Below, piece after piece: positions 11,641 to 23,469 of a DNA stretch of 64,000 nucleotides (position 1 is its first letter; every line of letters begins with the position of its first letter). The position numbers and the translations under genes were made by a program. Under the pieces are notes generated by a model, which was given only the letters and a program-made list of their open reading frames with translations, made no database searches and had not been told where the DNA came from. The stretch is from Iris pallida (lineage: Eukaryota; Streptophyta; Magnoliopsida; Asparagales; Iridaceae): contig JANAVB010010791.1 in NCBI GenBank assembly GCA_029216955.1, positions 9,303,593-9,367,592 on the forward strand. The letters are read 5' to 3'.

Positions 11641-12151
11641 AGAATACGTTGAAAGCAGTAATAAATAGTTCAAATTTCACAAGGATCTAAGTCTTATCCG
11701 GTGTGCTTGCGTATACAGTCGTCCTACTGGTTCTTGTATCAGGCCTTAGTTGACCAATGGGAATGGGCTACGAAATCTCTATATTCTAGGTAAACATCTC
11801 TCCTACACTAGCATATATTCATTATCACTCTGTTACACTTTAATACTAGGTAAAAAGGATACGGGCGGTAGGTTGTAGTCATACTACTCAACTTATGAAG
11901 TCAACTAATGGAGTAATTGAGGAATATAACACGTATACTCGTATGAGTTATCTCCTAACCTCCCTATTCAGCACGAAAGAAGATAAGATTTGCAGTGAAA
12001 GGAAACAAGCAGAAGGAAGTCAAGATAATCGGACGAGAGTTCGAGATTTGGAATTGAGGGAGGAAGTCAAGCTTGTGGCTGAGATTCCTATATCCTAATC
12101 CTATATGCAGGTTCACATCGGTACAGTAGCGTAACCGATGTGACAAACTCG
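11641..12151. other. No gene seen; left flank of a minus-strand primer site
   Basis: The stretch has short open frames only. If 12152-12168 is a minus-strand primer site, this would be the start of the internal region of a decayed minus-strand element, but no gag similarity was recognised. A small inverted repeat (TCACATCGGT … ACCGATGTGA) lies at 12113-12143. Confidence 0.3.
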
Positions 12152-12168
12152 ACCTGCATGGGCCACCA
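12152..12168 (-). promoter_or_regulatory. Minus-strand primer-binding site, tRNA-Ile type
   Basis: The plus strand reads ACCTGCATGGGCCACCA, an exact complement of the tRNA-Ile-type site of the other elements. Eight bases to the right, at 12177, comes TGTAACATCCC, which fits a minus-strand LTR end. Confidence 0.6.
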
Positions 12169-12176
12169 CAAAAACA

Positions 12177-14879
12177 TGTAACATCCCAGTCCCAAAATAC
12201 GTAGGACTAAAAACGTATCATGCCAGCTGTCTACATAAGAAAGTATACTCCAATATATGGATATCTCGTATGTACACATAAACTGTAAAATGTAGTAACC
12301 ATGAAGCTAATCTCATTCACAAACCAATATATCATAAAATCAACTTATTAAAGTCATTTGTACAAACGTTGGGCGGAGACAAAGTCCACTACCAACTATC
12401 TTAAAATAAAATGTACAAGAAGTGAATCGATAAAATATCAAACGAACCAAGCGTAATTCTCTTCGAAGGAAGGGAGAATATCACGGCCTTGGCTAGAACA
12501 CCTGCAGTAAATCATGAAAGCATATACCTGGAGAGATAACCAGGTCCTCAGAGGGTCGTAACAAGATACAGGAAGAACATGCCATGTAACTGCATAAGTA
12601 AACACAACAGGGTACCTAACCATCTATGTGATATGCACTTGAGGACAACGTTCTACGCAGGGGCTGTAACGGATTCACGCAAGCAAGTAATAAAGAGTGG
12701 CCGTCAAGTAGCGCTCATTCGACACATTATCGGACGGGCAGCAAGTAGCGCTCATCCGAGTCACTATCACCCATAAATGTGTAAAAAGTAAATGTAGCCC
12801 CTACGCTAGTAGTTGTCCCCTCCCCCCAATGATACTATATATGCATCGTAACCACGACACACCAACACGATCTTGGTGGCAACAAATTTTTGTTCTATTT
12901 ACACTATGTATGGGGCCCATTTTGGAAGCTTCGCCTCCGAGCCCCATCAACTCAGGGCCGACCCTGATCTTGGGCATGGCACAAATATAACTACTTGAAT
13001 TGGGTTCACTTGCTCGTGGATGTGAGCCAAGCTACTTAGCTTACCTAAGTACAACATAATCCAAATGAACGTCGAGATATGTGTACAGAACAAACTACCC
13101 CAAATTTTAGTTCACGTGTCAAAAGAATAAGATTGTTAGAGGTAAAAGTCAACTCTTAAGTTTCCTGATGCCGAACACATTATCGTGATCGCGATTGCTT
13201 TTCACTCAATGGCTTAATGTGTCATAGAGATGAATGCAATTCTCTATAACAAATTGTATCATCTTACCTCTTTGTCTGTATTCTTTATAGTCTAGGGCAA
13301 CTTGGATGTTGTCCCATGGTTGCATGAACTTAAACTACATACCCAAAAGGTAGGTCTCTCTACCTGCTAACTGGCCACTAGTTTTATGACATGACCCACT
13401 CATGGTGATAGCTACCTTACCTAGGAATTTGACACCAACATAGAAGGTTGACGTTAGGTCAACAAGTAAACCTTTGTCAAGTCCTTTATGGAACTCTCTT
13501 GTGCTCCATATCTGACCCCGTCATGGCTTGGATGATGATGATGATGCCCACATTAGTAAACTACAATCAATTTTTAGATCAATTAGACATCCTATTTAGT
13601 CTCCAGTGTTATGGCAATAAATTTTCTAGAACAGTCCTTTTATTCTCTGTTTGAAGTATTGAAAAGTAGACCCGGAGTCCTTCCTAATGATACATAATTT
13701 TGCAAGTTTGTATGTAGTATGTCCCTGTGTCCGACTTCTTACAAATTTTCCCTAAGTTGTGTTCTTTTGTACCAGGTCCATGTTTCTTAGGTAGTCTAGT
13801 ATCTCGTTGCTTGTGGACCTACTTGGATACTGCACCCTAAGAGTGTGACACAGCCGCAAGGATACTATGCACATCAGCACATGTGTAGTATGTTCAAATT
13901 TGGGATGATTTTTTCTTTGCATATAGAAAATTGTAGGATATGTAATTTCCTGTTATACAGATTCTTTGCCCATTGATTTTTTCTCTCTCAATATTGTTAC
14001 CTGACTAGTGCGCATGTTATACACTCATTGCTACACTATTCTGGACACTTCCTTAGTACGTTCATTTCTGGGCACATATCGCCCCTGGCCTTGTTGGAAT
14101 TGATTAACTTCTCAAGAAGAGAGTGATGGAGGGGTCTAACCATTAGACCTACATTTATGATCGGCCTGTTTTTATGGTTTTATTTGGGACACTTAGAAGT
14201 GTTAGTCCCGAGACATATCAAGATGGAAGAACAAAGGTCAGGAACAGAAGTTCATGTAATCCTTTCGGAATACCCTTTATTTAACCCTGGGGTTGTAGTC
14301 GAGATCAGAGGTTCACACAAAAGTTCCTCTCTGACTGTTCTCGATTCCAATGAAGAACTATAACCAATATCTCTCGATTATAACTTTTGTCTCTTTTATT
14401 ACAAACTGACAAAAATAGTATGTTCTTCCTTGCAATCGCAGTTCCAAACGGACATAACAGTTTACAACTTGCAGAAAAACTAGAAGACAATACAACTCTT
14501 GCTGGGTGATGAAGATCACCGTTGCTTAAAGCAAGATTCGCCGACACGCAATCTGCTCCCAAGAACCAGCAAGTTCTTTCAGAACTTCTTGAACGCTCGC
14601 TGTTACCTCCTTTCTGGACTCGTACGAACTCCTATGGCGGTAGCAGCAAAACACTCTTTGTCTCTCAGTTTTGAAGTAAGTTCTCAAAAGGATACGAAAA
14701 TAGTATTTATAGAGATGGGTGGAAACCCTAACCTTAATCCTGGCCGCCAACTTATTACAGAAAGATATGAACGGATTAAATTCAAATTCCACAAAGGATG
14801 TGAATTATTGACCCAATATTTCTATAACCGTTCAAATCCCGCAATCAGCGGAAACATGCACCAACCACGCTGTCTGCGC
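12177..14879 (-). mobile_element. Probable remnant of a minus-strand gypsy LTR and flank
   Basis: The left edge (TGTAACATCCCAG) is placed by its position next to the primer site. The right edge is unknown. No coding domain is visible. Inside are a short imperfect repeat with the phrase AAGTAGCGCTCAT (12710-12760) and a telo-box-like AAACCCTAACC near 14724. A TATTTATAGAG stretch lies near 14703. Several elements may be mixed here. Confidence 0.35.
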
Positions 14880-15560
14880 ATATGTGTCCCAGCAGCATAA
14901 TTTCTATTGGTGTCGAACTTGCCAGACTATTGTCACAAGGGTTCTAGTTAAACTAAGCTTCAAACAAATGATTAGAGGCTCACAACGTTTGGTCTCTTGA
15001 GAATAGGTAGTCTCCTAGGTTGGCATTTTGTCTAAGGCTAAAGCCCTAATCATTCTCAATTTCAGATGGCTAGGAGGTCCCAATAGTAGTTTGAGGGTCG
15101 AGAGAAGAACGAGTAACTCAAGACAAGGTTCTAGTCACATGGCTGGCCGATGGCAGCTACACTTGCGTATACAACTATCATAGTCATGGGGATACTATGT
15201 ATCTATCTATCAATTACGAGCTTTCGTCCTTCCAAATCAGTGAAAGACCAAAAACAATATAGAGTTCAAGAATGATGTCACTGAATACAATTACGTGATT
15301 CAAAGGTGAATGTATAATTTCAAGAGGGATTGCCAAAGCAGTCACGGATGAGATCCTAGATACCTCTATATCTCATTCCACGTAGTATAATTAAATGAAG
15401 AGCGAACCAATTGTATCATGGTTGATCAGACCATAATACACTGATTCTGAGTAGACAATATGTTAGCGGGCATCCCCAATAAACATATGTCTTGAATCAA
15501 GCTCGATAAAAGAGTAAGCTTGCAAAAACTAGACTGTAATAGCAGCATTGGTCAAGAGAG
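14880..15560 (+). repeat. Diverged direct repeat, right copy
   Basis: This is the partner of 10678-11640, offset by about 4 kb, with the same order of blocks. The peptide frame beginning near 15141 (LADGSYTCVYNYH…) matches the frame at 11209 (ADGCYACAYNYH…) but stops after about 37 codons. Confidence 0.6.
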
Positions 15561-15663
15561 TCAAAATATAAATATGCGAAAGAGTTTTTTTGGCAAAAAG
15601 GCACAAGTAGTTCGAGTTTGGAGAGAAACAAAACCTTACCTGCATGTAGGTGTATATGTCCAC

Positions 15664-15673
15664 GTATATATAA

Positions 15674-15734
<61 letters not shown>

Positions 15735-15823
15735 TATAAATATAAATGTAAATGTGTGTGTATATACAAATACATATAGATTGGCATAAGTATTATCAAA
15801 CAGAACTCATGTTATAACTCAAA

Positions 15824-15854
<31 letters not shown>

Positions 15855-15935
15855 TAAATGTAAATGTGTGTGTGTATATACAAATACATATAGATTGGCA
15901 TAAGTATTATCAAACAGAACTCATGTTATAACCAA
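15664..15935. repeat. (TA)n microsatellites and a ~115-bp tandem duplication
   Basis: TA runs lie at about 15666-15730 and 15834-15856. Each is followed by the same text, beginning AATGTAAATGTGTGTG and ending ACTCATGTTATAAC. The TA run plus tail has therefore been duplicated, probably by slippage or unequal exchange. Confidence 0.9.
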
Positions 15936-16049
15936 CACCCCTACACAAGAAGCAGAGCCCAGCTCCACCCCTCAAACTGGCCCAGGACCCACAATAAGAG
16001 AACTCAGCCAAACCAAATGCCAGGCCAAGCCGAGCACCCGCTCGGATTT

Positions 16050-16260
16050 TCCGAGCTCGATATATATATACTATGCGATTACGAGAAGGAGAGGCCGAGA
16101 CTCAAACCCTAACCTAACACGCGTCTCCTCGAGCGTCTGTGCGGCCGCTCGCCGTTGCGTGGGGCCGCCGGTCGGCCGGGTCAACTGCGGATACACAGCG
16201 CGCGCCAGGCGCATCAGGCAGCGACAGCAGCCCAACCCCCTCTACTTCGAGGTATGTTTT
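16050..16260 (+). promoter_or_regulatory. Promoter / first-exon-like GC-rich island
   Basis: A TATATATATA box at about 16062 is followed by a telo-box-like AAACCCTAACC at about 16106. A GC- and CpG-rich stretch of about 130 bp then ends in GAG|GTATGT, a good plant splice donor at about 16250. Telo-boxes near a start site are typical of plant translation and ribosome genes. The stretch has no convincing ATG-initiated coding frame, so it may be a 5' UTR exon of a host gene or of a promoter captured by an element. Downstream the gene does not continue recognisably. Confidence 0.4.
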
Positions 16261-16714
16261 CTCCACGTACGTTCAATGAAACTTCGACCTGTAAATTTCT
16301 ATGGATAGCTGGGTTAACCCTCCATCAACCCCTTTAATTATATTTGTTTGGTTTTCCCTCGATAAATTATAGAAATTCATGAAACTTCAAGAAAAACCAT
16401 CGAAGAACAGGGTATTAAAACTGTACTGGACCCAATATTAGAAGGCAGTTCGTGGCCAACCTATTAACAGATTTCGAAAACTATTTAATGACAAACCTAG
16501 ACAACCTATAGGGCTCTGCAACCCAACTTACAGGGTTTGATTTCGTCAACTGTGCATTGAGAAATCAGCTAGGTATGCCATACTTTCTAGTCGTCTTGCA
16601 TATTCAAACTCAACCATGACTATAGTCATTTTATATAATGTAAATAAGATAAAAATAAATTAGAATTAAATAAAATCCAAAAAAATAATTTAAATATTCC
16701 TTTAAATTATAAGG
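16261..16714. other. No gene seen
   Basis: This is AT-rich sequence between the promoter-like island and the truncated gypsy element C. It would be the intron if the donor at 16250 is real. No coding similarity was recognised. Confidence 0.4.
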
Positions 16715-17450
16715 GGTTTTACACTTGGGAGCAATTCTTGGAGTATTTTAATGCGAAGTACTTCCCCGCTACAGTTCGAGACGTTCTTTCCGATCAGTTC
16801 CTCTACCTCAAGTAGAGGTATATGACCGTAGACGAGTATGACGTAGGTTTTAGTCGCCTGGGTCGTTTCGGTATCACCCTGATACCGAATGACTTGGAGA
16901 AGGTAAAGATATTTCTCCATTGGTTGACGAAGAAGCTCCAGTGATATACTACTGCACAATCTAGAGTTTCGTACGCCGAGGTGTTAGCAGAAGTTCGCCT
17001 CGAGGAGGCTATCAATAAGGACCCAGTACTTCCGAAGCACAGTACTACTATGATTGTTCTGGCCAAGGGACAGTAAGGAGGACCGATAAGATATCCGGAA
17101 TGATTTTAGAAGCAGAGAGCTATACCTTATCCAGCGAAGGAGCTCCCGACTTGTCATCACTAAGGCAAGAAAGGACGCCTTCAGCAAGATTATCGAAGAA
17201 GACTGGGTCATTCCTTGCAATGTGGATATGACCAGCATTATGTTACAGAGTATCCCCAACAGCAGACAACCTCGATGCCAGTACTACCAGGACTTCCAGC
17301 ACCACCAGGACCGAGATCGCCTGCTCAGGTGACTGCAGCACCAAGAGGACCACAGAGAGGACCACCTATACCACCATAGGAGGTCCACTATGGAAGGGCT
17401 AGACAACAGACTGGAGGACAGATAGTTGGCTAGGCTTATGTTTTAGCATA
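16715..17450 (+). pseudogene. Gag fragment of element C
   Basis: The reading frame shows a gypsy gag core: WEQFLEYFNAKYFP, then a segment ending DEYDVGFSRLGRFG, then an NDLEKVKIFL-like stretch. Stops interrupt it at about 16814 (TAG, after YLK), 16942 and later. A proline-rich tail (about 17280-17400) follows, with the nucleocapsid knuckles too decayed to see. The N-terminal half is missing. The similarity is to the family in general, and no product is expected. Confidence 0.75.
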
Positions 17451-17454
17451 AGTT

Positions 17455-18358
17455 GTAGAGGAACCCGAGGGTGTGGTGATTATAGGTATTATCTTAGTAG
17501 CATCTACACCTGCTATTATACTATTTGATTCGAAGGCTACTTTTTCATATCTAGTAGCTTTGTAGCAATGTATAGAGTACCTACCTCTCCCTTGCCTATG
17601 ATAGTAGTATTCTTACGGAAGGAGGTATTATACCTGACACTTGTACATGTAGGACTTATTTGGTTGTAGTATGTAGGAGAGAGTTGAGAGAGCAATTTTT
17701 GGTATTTCTAATGTCGAATTTCGATATAGTATTGCGGATGGACTAGTTTAACCAGTACTATGCTATATTAGATTGTCATAGATGGAGTGTTATCTTCAGA
17801 CCGCTAGGCTGTCCCGAGTTTAAATTCATGCGAGGGACCATAGAGAAGGGAATAGGGGAAGCAGTTGAAGCTTTCATGTCTATGGAGGTAGCACTACCGC
17901 CGCCTATTGTTGAAGAGTTCATAGATGTATTTCCGGAGGACTTACCATATCTACCACCTGACAGACCAGAGGAGTTTAGTATCGAGTTAATACCAAGAGA
18001 AGCACCGTTACATTCTAATGTATACCAGTTAGCGAAGAATGAGTTAGACGAGATGAAGGTTCAGCTAGAGGAGTTACAGACCAAGGGGTTCATTCGATCG
18101 AGTTCATCATCATGGGGGGATCCATTGCTATTTGTGCCAGAAAAGGATGCGTCAGTTCATATGTGTATCTACTATCGGTCATTGAATGCATTGATTATCA
18201 AGTACATGTATCCTCTGCCTCGGATTGATGACTTGTTTGACTAGTTGACGGAAGCAAAGGTCTTTTTGAAGATTGATTTAAGGTCTGGACATCACCAAGT
18301 GAAGGTTGGCAGAGAAGTCATTCCGAAGACAGCATTCAGGACTCATTAAGGTCATTAT
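17455..18358 (+). pseudogene. Protease and RT N-terminal fragment of element C
   Basis: The protease core near 17520 reads LFDSKATFSY where the family has DSGAT, so the glycine beside the catalytic aspartate is lost. An open stretch at 17828-18243 then covers the link to RT. It holds the motif VFPEDLP, the [11 protein letters not shown] palm-entry motif, [20 protein letters not shown] and [10 protein letters not shown], and ends in TAG at 18242-18244. RT continues through KIDLRSGHHQVKV and breaks at GHYY where the LTR of A begins. The catalytic FxDD box is missing. Confidence 0.85.
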
Positions 18359-20108
18359 TATAGCGTCCCGCTCCCGTTGGGGCAAAGCACTATGTAATAG
18401 GCTCGTGGCAAGTCAAACATGGTCGGAAACATAGATGGCTAGTCTGACTCCGCAATGAGTTTGGCATATGAAAACCTTTGGGCATCAATAAAATCGATTT
18501 TGACGAATGATATGAGAACCATTCCAACTAATGGATAGGCTTATGCTAAAATAAGTCCTAGATGCAGCAGACTGTGACTTGGCAAATGAACCCTAACGAG
18601 AGTGACGGGACCATTCTGCTGTTGCTTTTTTTGGTTTTCTAGATGTTTTACTGCTTGGTTTTGATGAGTGTGCTTTCGCTTCAATTGCTGAATGCACCTT
18701 TAGAAATATTGAAGGAAAGAAATGAAGGAGGAATTCTAATATGATGTTCGTGCCATTGCGGGATTTCGTGTAACTGATGTTTGATAAATGAGAAGCATTC
18801 TCCTACTCTCGGCACATTTCATTTAGGTGGGTGGTTCAGCTTCTTCTTTTCTACTTCTTTCCGCCAACAAATTCCAAGTCCAGCGTTCGAATCGATGATG
18901 CTGATTGAATATATATATACTATGCCACTAAGATAAAGAACATGGGATAACTATAACGTAACTAAGATAAATAGGCCTAGAGACATTAACTTAGCGCCTC
19001 GCATCGAAGAGAGCAGTTTGGTTCAAAATCGAAAAACTGTTGAAAGGAAGGACATTGAAACATCAGTTTATGGCACGGTGCCTCGGAGTATTTGGTACTT
19101 GTGAGTCGCCAAATTGAATATACAGCTTTGAGGGAAATCTATTGATACACCAATTGCATGGTCATGGACAGCTTGTGCACAAGGTATATTTTTCCTCATT
19201 ACGGTATCCGAACACGCTAGGATCGAATCGACCTAGGGGAATATGAGATTCGTGCTTTGTGAGAGGCATTGCGAGATCCCCAGTTAGGCTCGTAACCTGG
19301 ATTTTAAGGCGTGTCGCAATGCCATTGTGAATTGTCCCTAGTGGTGTCATAAAACCAATGACCTCATATAAAATAGGTAGCATTCTCACCTATTGTCTTG
19401 TACAGGTGGTAAGTATTATATCTGTTTTATGCAGGAAGGAGCATGGTCGTAGTAAGAATCGTTGAAAATGGTTATGATGTTTACTACTTTAAACTATGCC
19501 TTCGATACGAACTGCAACTCATTTAGTTCTAAATAAAAAGATCACTTTGAATGCTTGAAATCCTTAATAAATATCGGTTTAGACGAGTGGGTCCATTCTG
19601 CTCACTAGTAAGTGTGCTAACCCCCAACTCTCCAGGTGATGAGTGCACTGCGAGAGCACGAGACTAAGCTGAAGATGAAAAATTGGAGGCGCCTCGAAGC
19701 TCTCATATTTTGAATTATTTTGAAGCCCAATTCAGATCGAAGGCTTTTTATTCAAATGTATAAAGGGGCATGAATATATGTAAGGATAATAATTATTTCC
19801 TGGCACCTTGTCAAAAGTCTTTTTTTTGTGTTTCAAAGAATGTAGCTGCAATGGCATATGTAATATAGAAATGATCTTGCAAATACTTTGCAAGTTTTAT
19901 CAATAAAAAGCTTATTTATTTCTATATTGCGTCTTCAACTCTCCGTACTGTTTAATTTCAACTTGTTATCTCAAAAGAATTATCAAATGCACATACTTGC
20001 CTTGTACAAGTCCAAATTAGACTTGTATGGCATCACGCCCTAGCAAGGATGATTGATTTATCTTGAGTCAAAGCGAGGACGAACGATTCAGCGAATCAGG
20101 GTATGACA
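18359..20108 (+). mobile_element. 5' LTR of gypsy element A (1750 bp)
   Basis: The start (TATAGCGTCCCG, probably decayed from TGTAGCG) lies exactly where C's RT is cut. The end (GTATGACA) lies 3 bp before a tRNA-iMet-type primer site. The LTR start resembles 56349 on, and the end (…AGCAAGGATGATTGATT…) resembles the LTR ends of D and F. These elements are therefore relatives. Short open frames inside are not coding. Confidence 0.8.
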
Positions 20109-20111
20109 AGT

Positions 20112-20125
20112 TGGTATCAGGGCAC
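20112..20125 (+). promoter_or_regulatory. Primer-binding site of element A, tRNA-iMet type
   Basis: TGGTATCAGGGCAC differs by one base from the common plant retrotransposon site TGGTATCAGAGCAC and lies 3 nt after the LTR. Confidence 0.85.
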
Positions 20126-20566
20126 GGTTCACACCTCGGACCTTTCAAATACATTTTCTTTTGGGTGTTGTTTCAATTTTTCAAAATTATGTGCTTTTTG
20201 ACATATGATGTATAAAATAATTGTTTCATACAAATAAGCCCGTAGATATTTTCAAGAATACTAATGGGTTTGCTCAATTTTATAGGAATGACGAATAAAT
20301 CGGGTATCCCGCTGTCAATGCTACGTTAATTAGCACAGATAGTACTGAGGAGACGGATCCTAGTGAATCTACCATTGAGCGATTACAGCACCTTATAGGA
20401 GTCCCATAGCACCAGGCAGATATGTAGCAATAATAGATGCAAGCGTTGATCCCGGCCCAATTTAGTCCCAACAGAAATAAATAGAGGCACTGACTCGGAT
20501 CGTGGGCAACATGGCAGCATAATTGAATTTGGCGACCGTTGCATCAGAAGGAGAATAAAACCAGTA

Positions 20567-21345
20567 ATGATGAAGCCTCTATCTTTCTCTTCCCTGTTGA
20601 AAGCGATCGAGTTCAAGAAACTGAACCCACCTGAGTTCAACGGCCGAGCAGAACCCGACGAGATCATGGGATGGCTAGTAAAAATTGAGGGCCAGTTCAA
20701 TCTGCTCAATAATAAGGGATCCAAAAGGGTAGTGTGCGCAGCCATGCAACTACACTTGAGGGCCTACCACTTGTGGAAGGCGAAGAAATAGGAACTCCAT
20801 GAAGTCGACTCCTTTACTAAGATCTCGTGGAAAACGTTCAAGCAGGGCTTCCTCAAGCAATATATTCCTCGTGCCGTTCGTCTACAGGAAGAGGATGAAT
20901 TCATGTCCTTGAAACAATAAAATATGTCAGTTGAATACTACGACGTGAAGTTAGAAGAACTTGTGAAGTTTGTCGGGGCTTTCCTGCCTAACAAGGAAGC
21001 ATGGTGTGAGCGCTTTCAACAAACCCTGAATGATGATCTTCGCAGGGATATCATGAACCAAAAATGTCAGACCTATAGAGAGTCCTACAATGCTGCACTT
21101 GATAGTGAACAGATCTTTGGTCGAGCATCGCATAGGACATTATCAGCAGTCCGTAACAATTTTAACATGCGTCTCCATGATGCTGGAGGATCGGAAGTGC
21201 CAAAGCACCAACATGCAATTGAGAATTCGGGGTGTGCTACAACAAATACGAAATAAACGGATGTCGTGCATTTGACTACCGTGTATGGGGATGCTTCACG
21301 TGTGGCCAGGAGGGCCATAAGGCAGCAAATTGTTGAATGGAGAGG
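20567..21345 (+). pseudogene. Gag pseudogene of element A
   Basis: This is gypsy gag in several frames. The N-terminal part (20567-20791) has KLNPPEFNGRAEPDEIMGWL and a RAYHLW segment. The centre (20924-21256) has the MSVEYYD motif and a PNKEAWCERFQQTL-like stretch. A complete zinc knuckle CFTCGQEGHKAANC (CX2CX4HX4C) lies at 21292-21333, in a different frame from the centre and followed at once by TGA. Stops at about 20789 and 20918, plus frameshifts, inactivate it. The minus-strand gag at 62010-62667 is a close relative (NGRAEPNVIVGWLAEIE). Confidence 0.85.
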
Positions 21346-21439
21346 GCGAACCAATACCCACCAAGGAACGTACAAAATCAAAATAGGGCGCCTCCTGCCT
21401 ATAGCACAAATGCAGTGCCCGTGAACCCATAAAATTGCC

Positions 21440-21990
21440 TGGGGTGCAAGCCCGAGTCTATGCACTGACTCGGGATGAAGCATTTGCATCTGACACGATT
21501 GTAATAGGTATACTATATAAAAATATGCCCGCTAGAGTACTGTTCAATTCGGGTGCTACGCATAGTTTCATACCTGCTAACTTTATAGAAGAAAATAAAT
21601 TACCTATGTAATTACTAGATATAAATCTTAGTGTTAGCACTCCAGCAGGAGTAGATATTCCTGCTACTCAAATTTGTAGGGATGGTTACATCTGCATCGG
21701 CGGGTGGAACCTATCCTTGGAAGTTATCGTCCTCGACATCAAGGAGTACGATATAATTCTCTGAATCAATTGGTTGGGTACATGCCACGCAACCATCGAG
21801 TGCACGGAGAAATGAATTATTTTCTATCTTCCTGGCAAAACAGAGTTCTCATACTCATGCAGGGCAATGTCGAAGATGGCCATGGTGATATCGGCAATTT
21901 CGGTGAGGCACATGTTGCATTTTGGTTGCAGCGGGTACCTAGCATCAGTTCGAGACACGAGAAAGGAGATTACAAGTACATCATAGACTG
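21440..21990 (+). pseudogene. Protease region of element A, catalytic Asp changed to Asn
   Basis: The aspartic protease core reads VLFNSGATHSF with AAT at 21546-21548 where the family has GAT/GAC in DSGAT. The downstream LxVIVLDIKEYDIIL and INWLGTCHATIEC motifs are recognisable. Stops lie at about 21609 and 21762. The substitution would abolish activity even in an open frame. Confidence 0.8.
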
Positions 21991-21994
21991 AAGT

Positions 21995-22975
21995 CATGGA
22001 CGAATTTCTCGATGTGTTTCCAGATGAATTGCCAGGGATTTTGCCGAATGAGAGCCAAAAGAGCCAATAGAAGTCAACATCAACACCTTTTCGGACACTC
22101 GGTCGATAGCTAATACACCCTATCAAATGGCATCGACAGAGCCAAAAGAAGTGAAAGTACAGCTATAAGAGTTGCTAGATCATGGATATATTTACCCTAG
22201 CCTCTCCCTGTAGGGGGCTCCAGTGTTGTTCATGAAGAAAATGATGGATCAATACGGCTATGCATCGACTGATGGGAACTTAACGAAGCCACGGTACAAA
22301 ACAAGTACCCACTGTCGAGGATAAATGACTTGTTTGATCAATTAAAAGGGGCCACCATATTTTTAAGAGTAATCTTCGCTCAAGCTACCATCAATTGAAG
22401 ATCAAGCCCAAAGGCATGCCGATGTCCGCTTTTCGAACTCGATACGGCCACTACGACTTCCTAGTCATGTCGTTCGGTTTGACAAATGCCCCGTCACCTT
22501 CATGGATCTAATGAACTGAGTATTTCGATCGTTCAAAGACAAATTTATCAACGTATTCATTGACGACACCCTTATCTATTCGAAAGACAAAGACGAGCAC
22601 GTCAAAAATTTCAGGATGGTGCTACAGACCCTACGTGAACATCAACTGTACGTTAAATTGATAAATATGAGTTCTTGATGAATAGTGTGACGTTACTTTG
22701 GCATGTTATTTCGGTTGAAGGCATCTCGGTTGACCCAAAGAAGATTGAGGCGATAGTTGAGTGGAAACGACCTACCTCGACGGGCGACATCTGTAGTTTT
22801 TTCGGCTACCGAAGATTTATAAAGGATTTTTACAAGATTGTGTCATCTCTAACTTGCCTCACCCAGAAAGGAGTCACATTCGAGTGGAACGACAACTGCA
22901 AATCTAGCTTCCAGGAGTTAAAGCAACGGCCCATCTCAGCACCAATTCTTGTACTTTTGAACGGGCCATAAGGGT
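21995..22975 (+). pseudogene. Reverse transcriptase region of element A
   Basis: Recognisable pieces in shifting frames are DEFLDVFPDELPG at the entry, [20 protein letters not shown], the catalytic VFIDDTLIYSK (about 22556-22590) and the connection segment GISVDPKKIEAIVEWKRP (about 22715-22770). The last is inside an open stretch at 22675-22968. Several indels break the frame. A normal gypsy RT would span this length without interruption. Confidence 0.85.
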
Positions 22976-22977
22976 TT

Positions 22978-23400
22978 TAGATATTCAGCGATGCATCAAA
23001 AACTGTCTTAGGGTGAGTGCTTATGTAAAGGGGTAAGCTAATTTTTTTTTGCTTTGAGACAGTTGAAGCAACACAAAAAGAATTACCCTACGCACGACAT
23101 AGAATTGGTGACAATTATGTTCACGTTGAAGCTATGATGGCACTATCTGTATGGTGTGGCTTACAGCATCTACACGGATCACAAAAGCCTCAAATACGTT
23201 TTCACGCAACGAAAATTTAATTTACGGCAGTGGCGATGGCTCGAACTAATTAAGGATTATGATTCGACGATCGAGTACATGCCGGGTAAGGAAAATGTCA
23301 TAGCGGCTGCTCTAAGCAAAATATTCGTAGGATGGCTGGCTATCAACCGCAAAATTCAACGTGAGCTAGTATAAATGGGTAACAAACTCCAGATTTGATA
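22978..23400 (+). pseudogene. RNase H region of element A
   Basis: The FSDASKTVLG motif (catalytic Asp) opens the domain near 22983. The [20 protein letters not shown] motif is intact in an open frame at 23156-23371, ending near YMPGKENVIAAALS. Between them frames shift, and a T run at 23042-23050 lies in the damaged part. Confidence 0.85.
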
Positions 23401-23469
23401 TCGAGGGGCACAGTTAGCACAATTGTTTGTTGAGCCGAGCTTGCACGATAAAATAAAGACTGCCCAGGA

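Larger units (their letters stand above)
16715..18358 (+). mobile_element. Gypsy element C, 5'-truncated and interrupted
   Basis: The stretch holds gag, protease and the N-terminal half of RT of a gypsy element in correct order. It begins abruptly inside gag with no primer site or LTR. It ends in RT at the position where the LTR of element A starts (18359). The expected continuation after A was not found in the window. Confidence 0.8.

Noticed and set aside
12113..12143. Small inverted repeat TCACATCGGT/ACCGATGTGA as a MITE
   Set aside because: The arms are only 10 bp and no target duplication or TIR class was recognised. Noted only as a local hairpin.
16155..16337. Open frame across the GC-rich island as a possible protein start
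   Set aside because: It begins at TTG, not ATG, and runs over the likely splice donor. A 5' UTR exon is the simpler reading.
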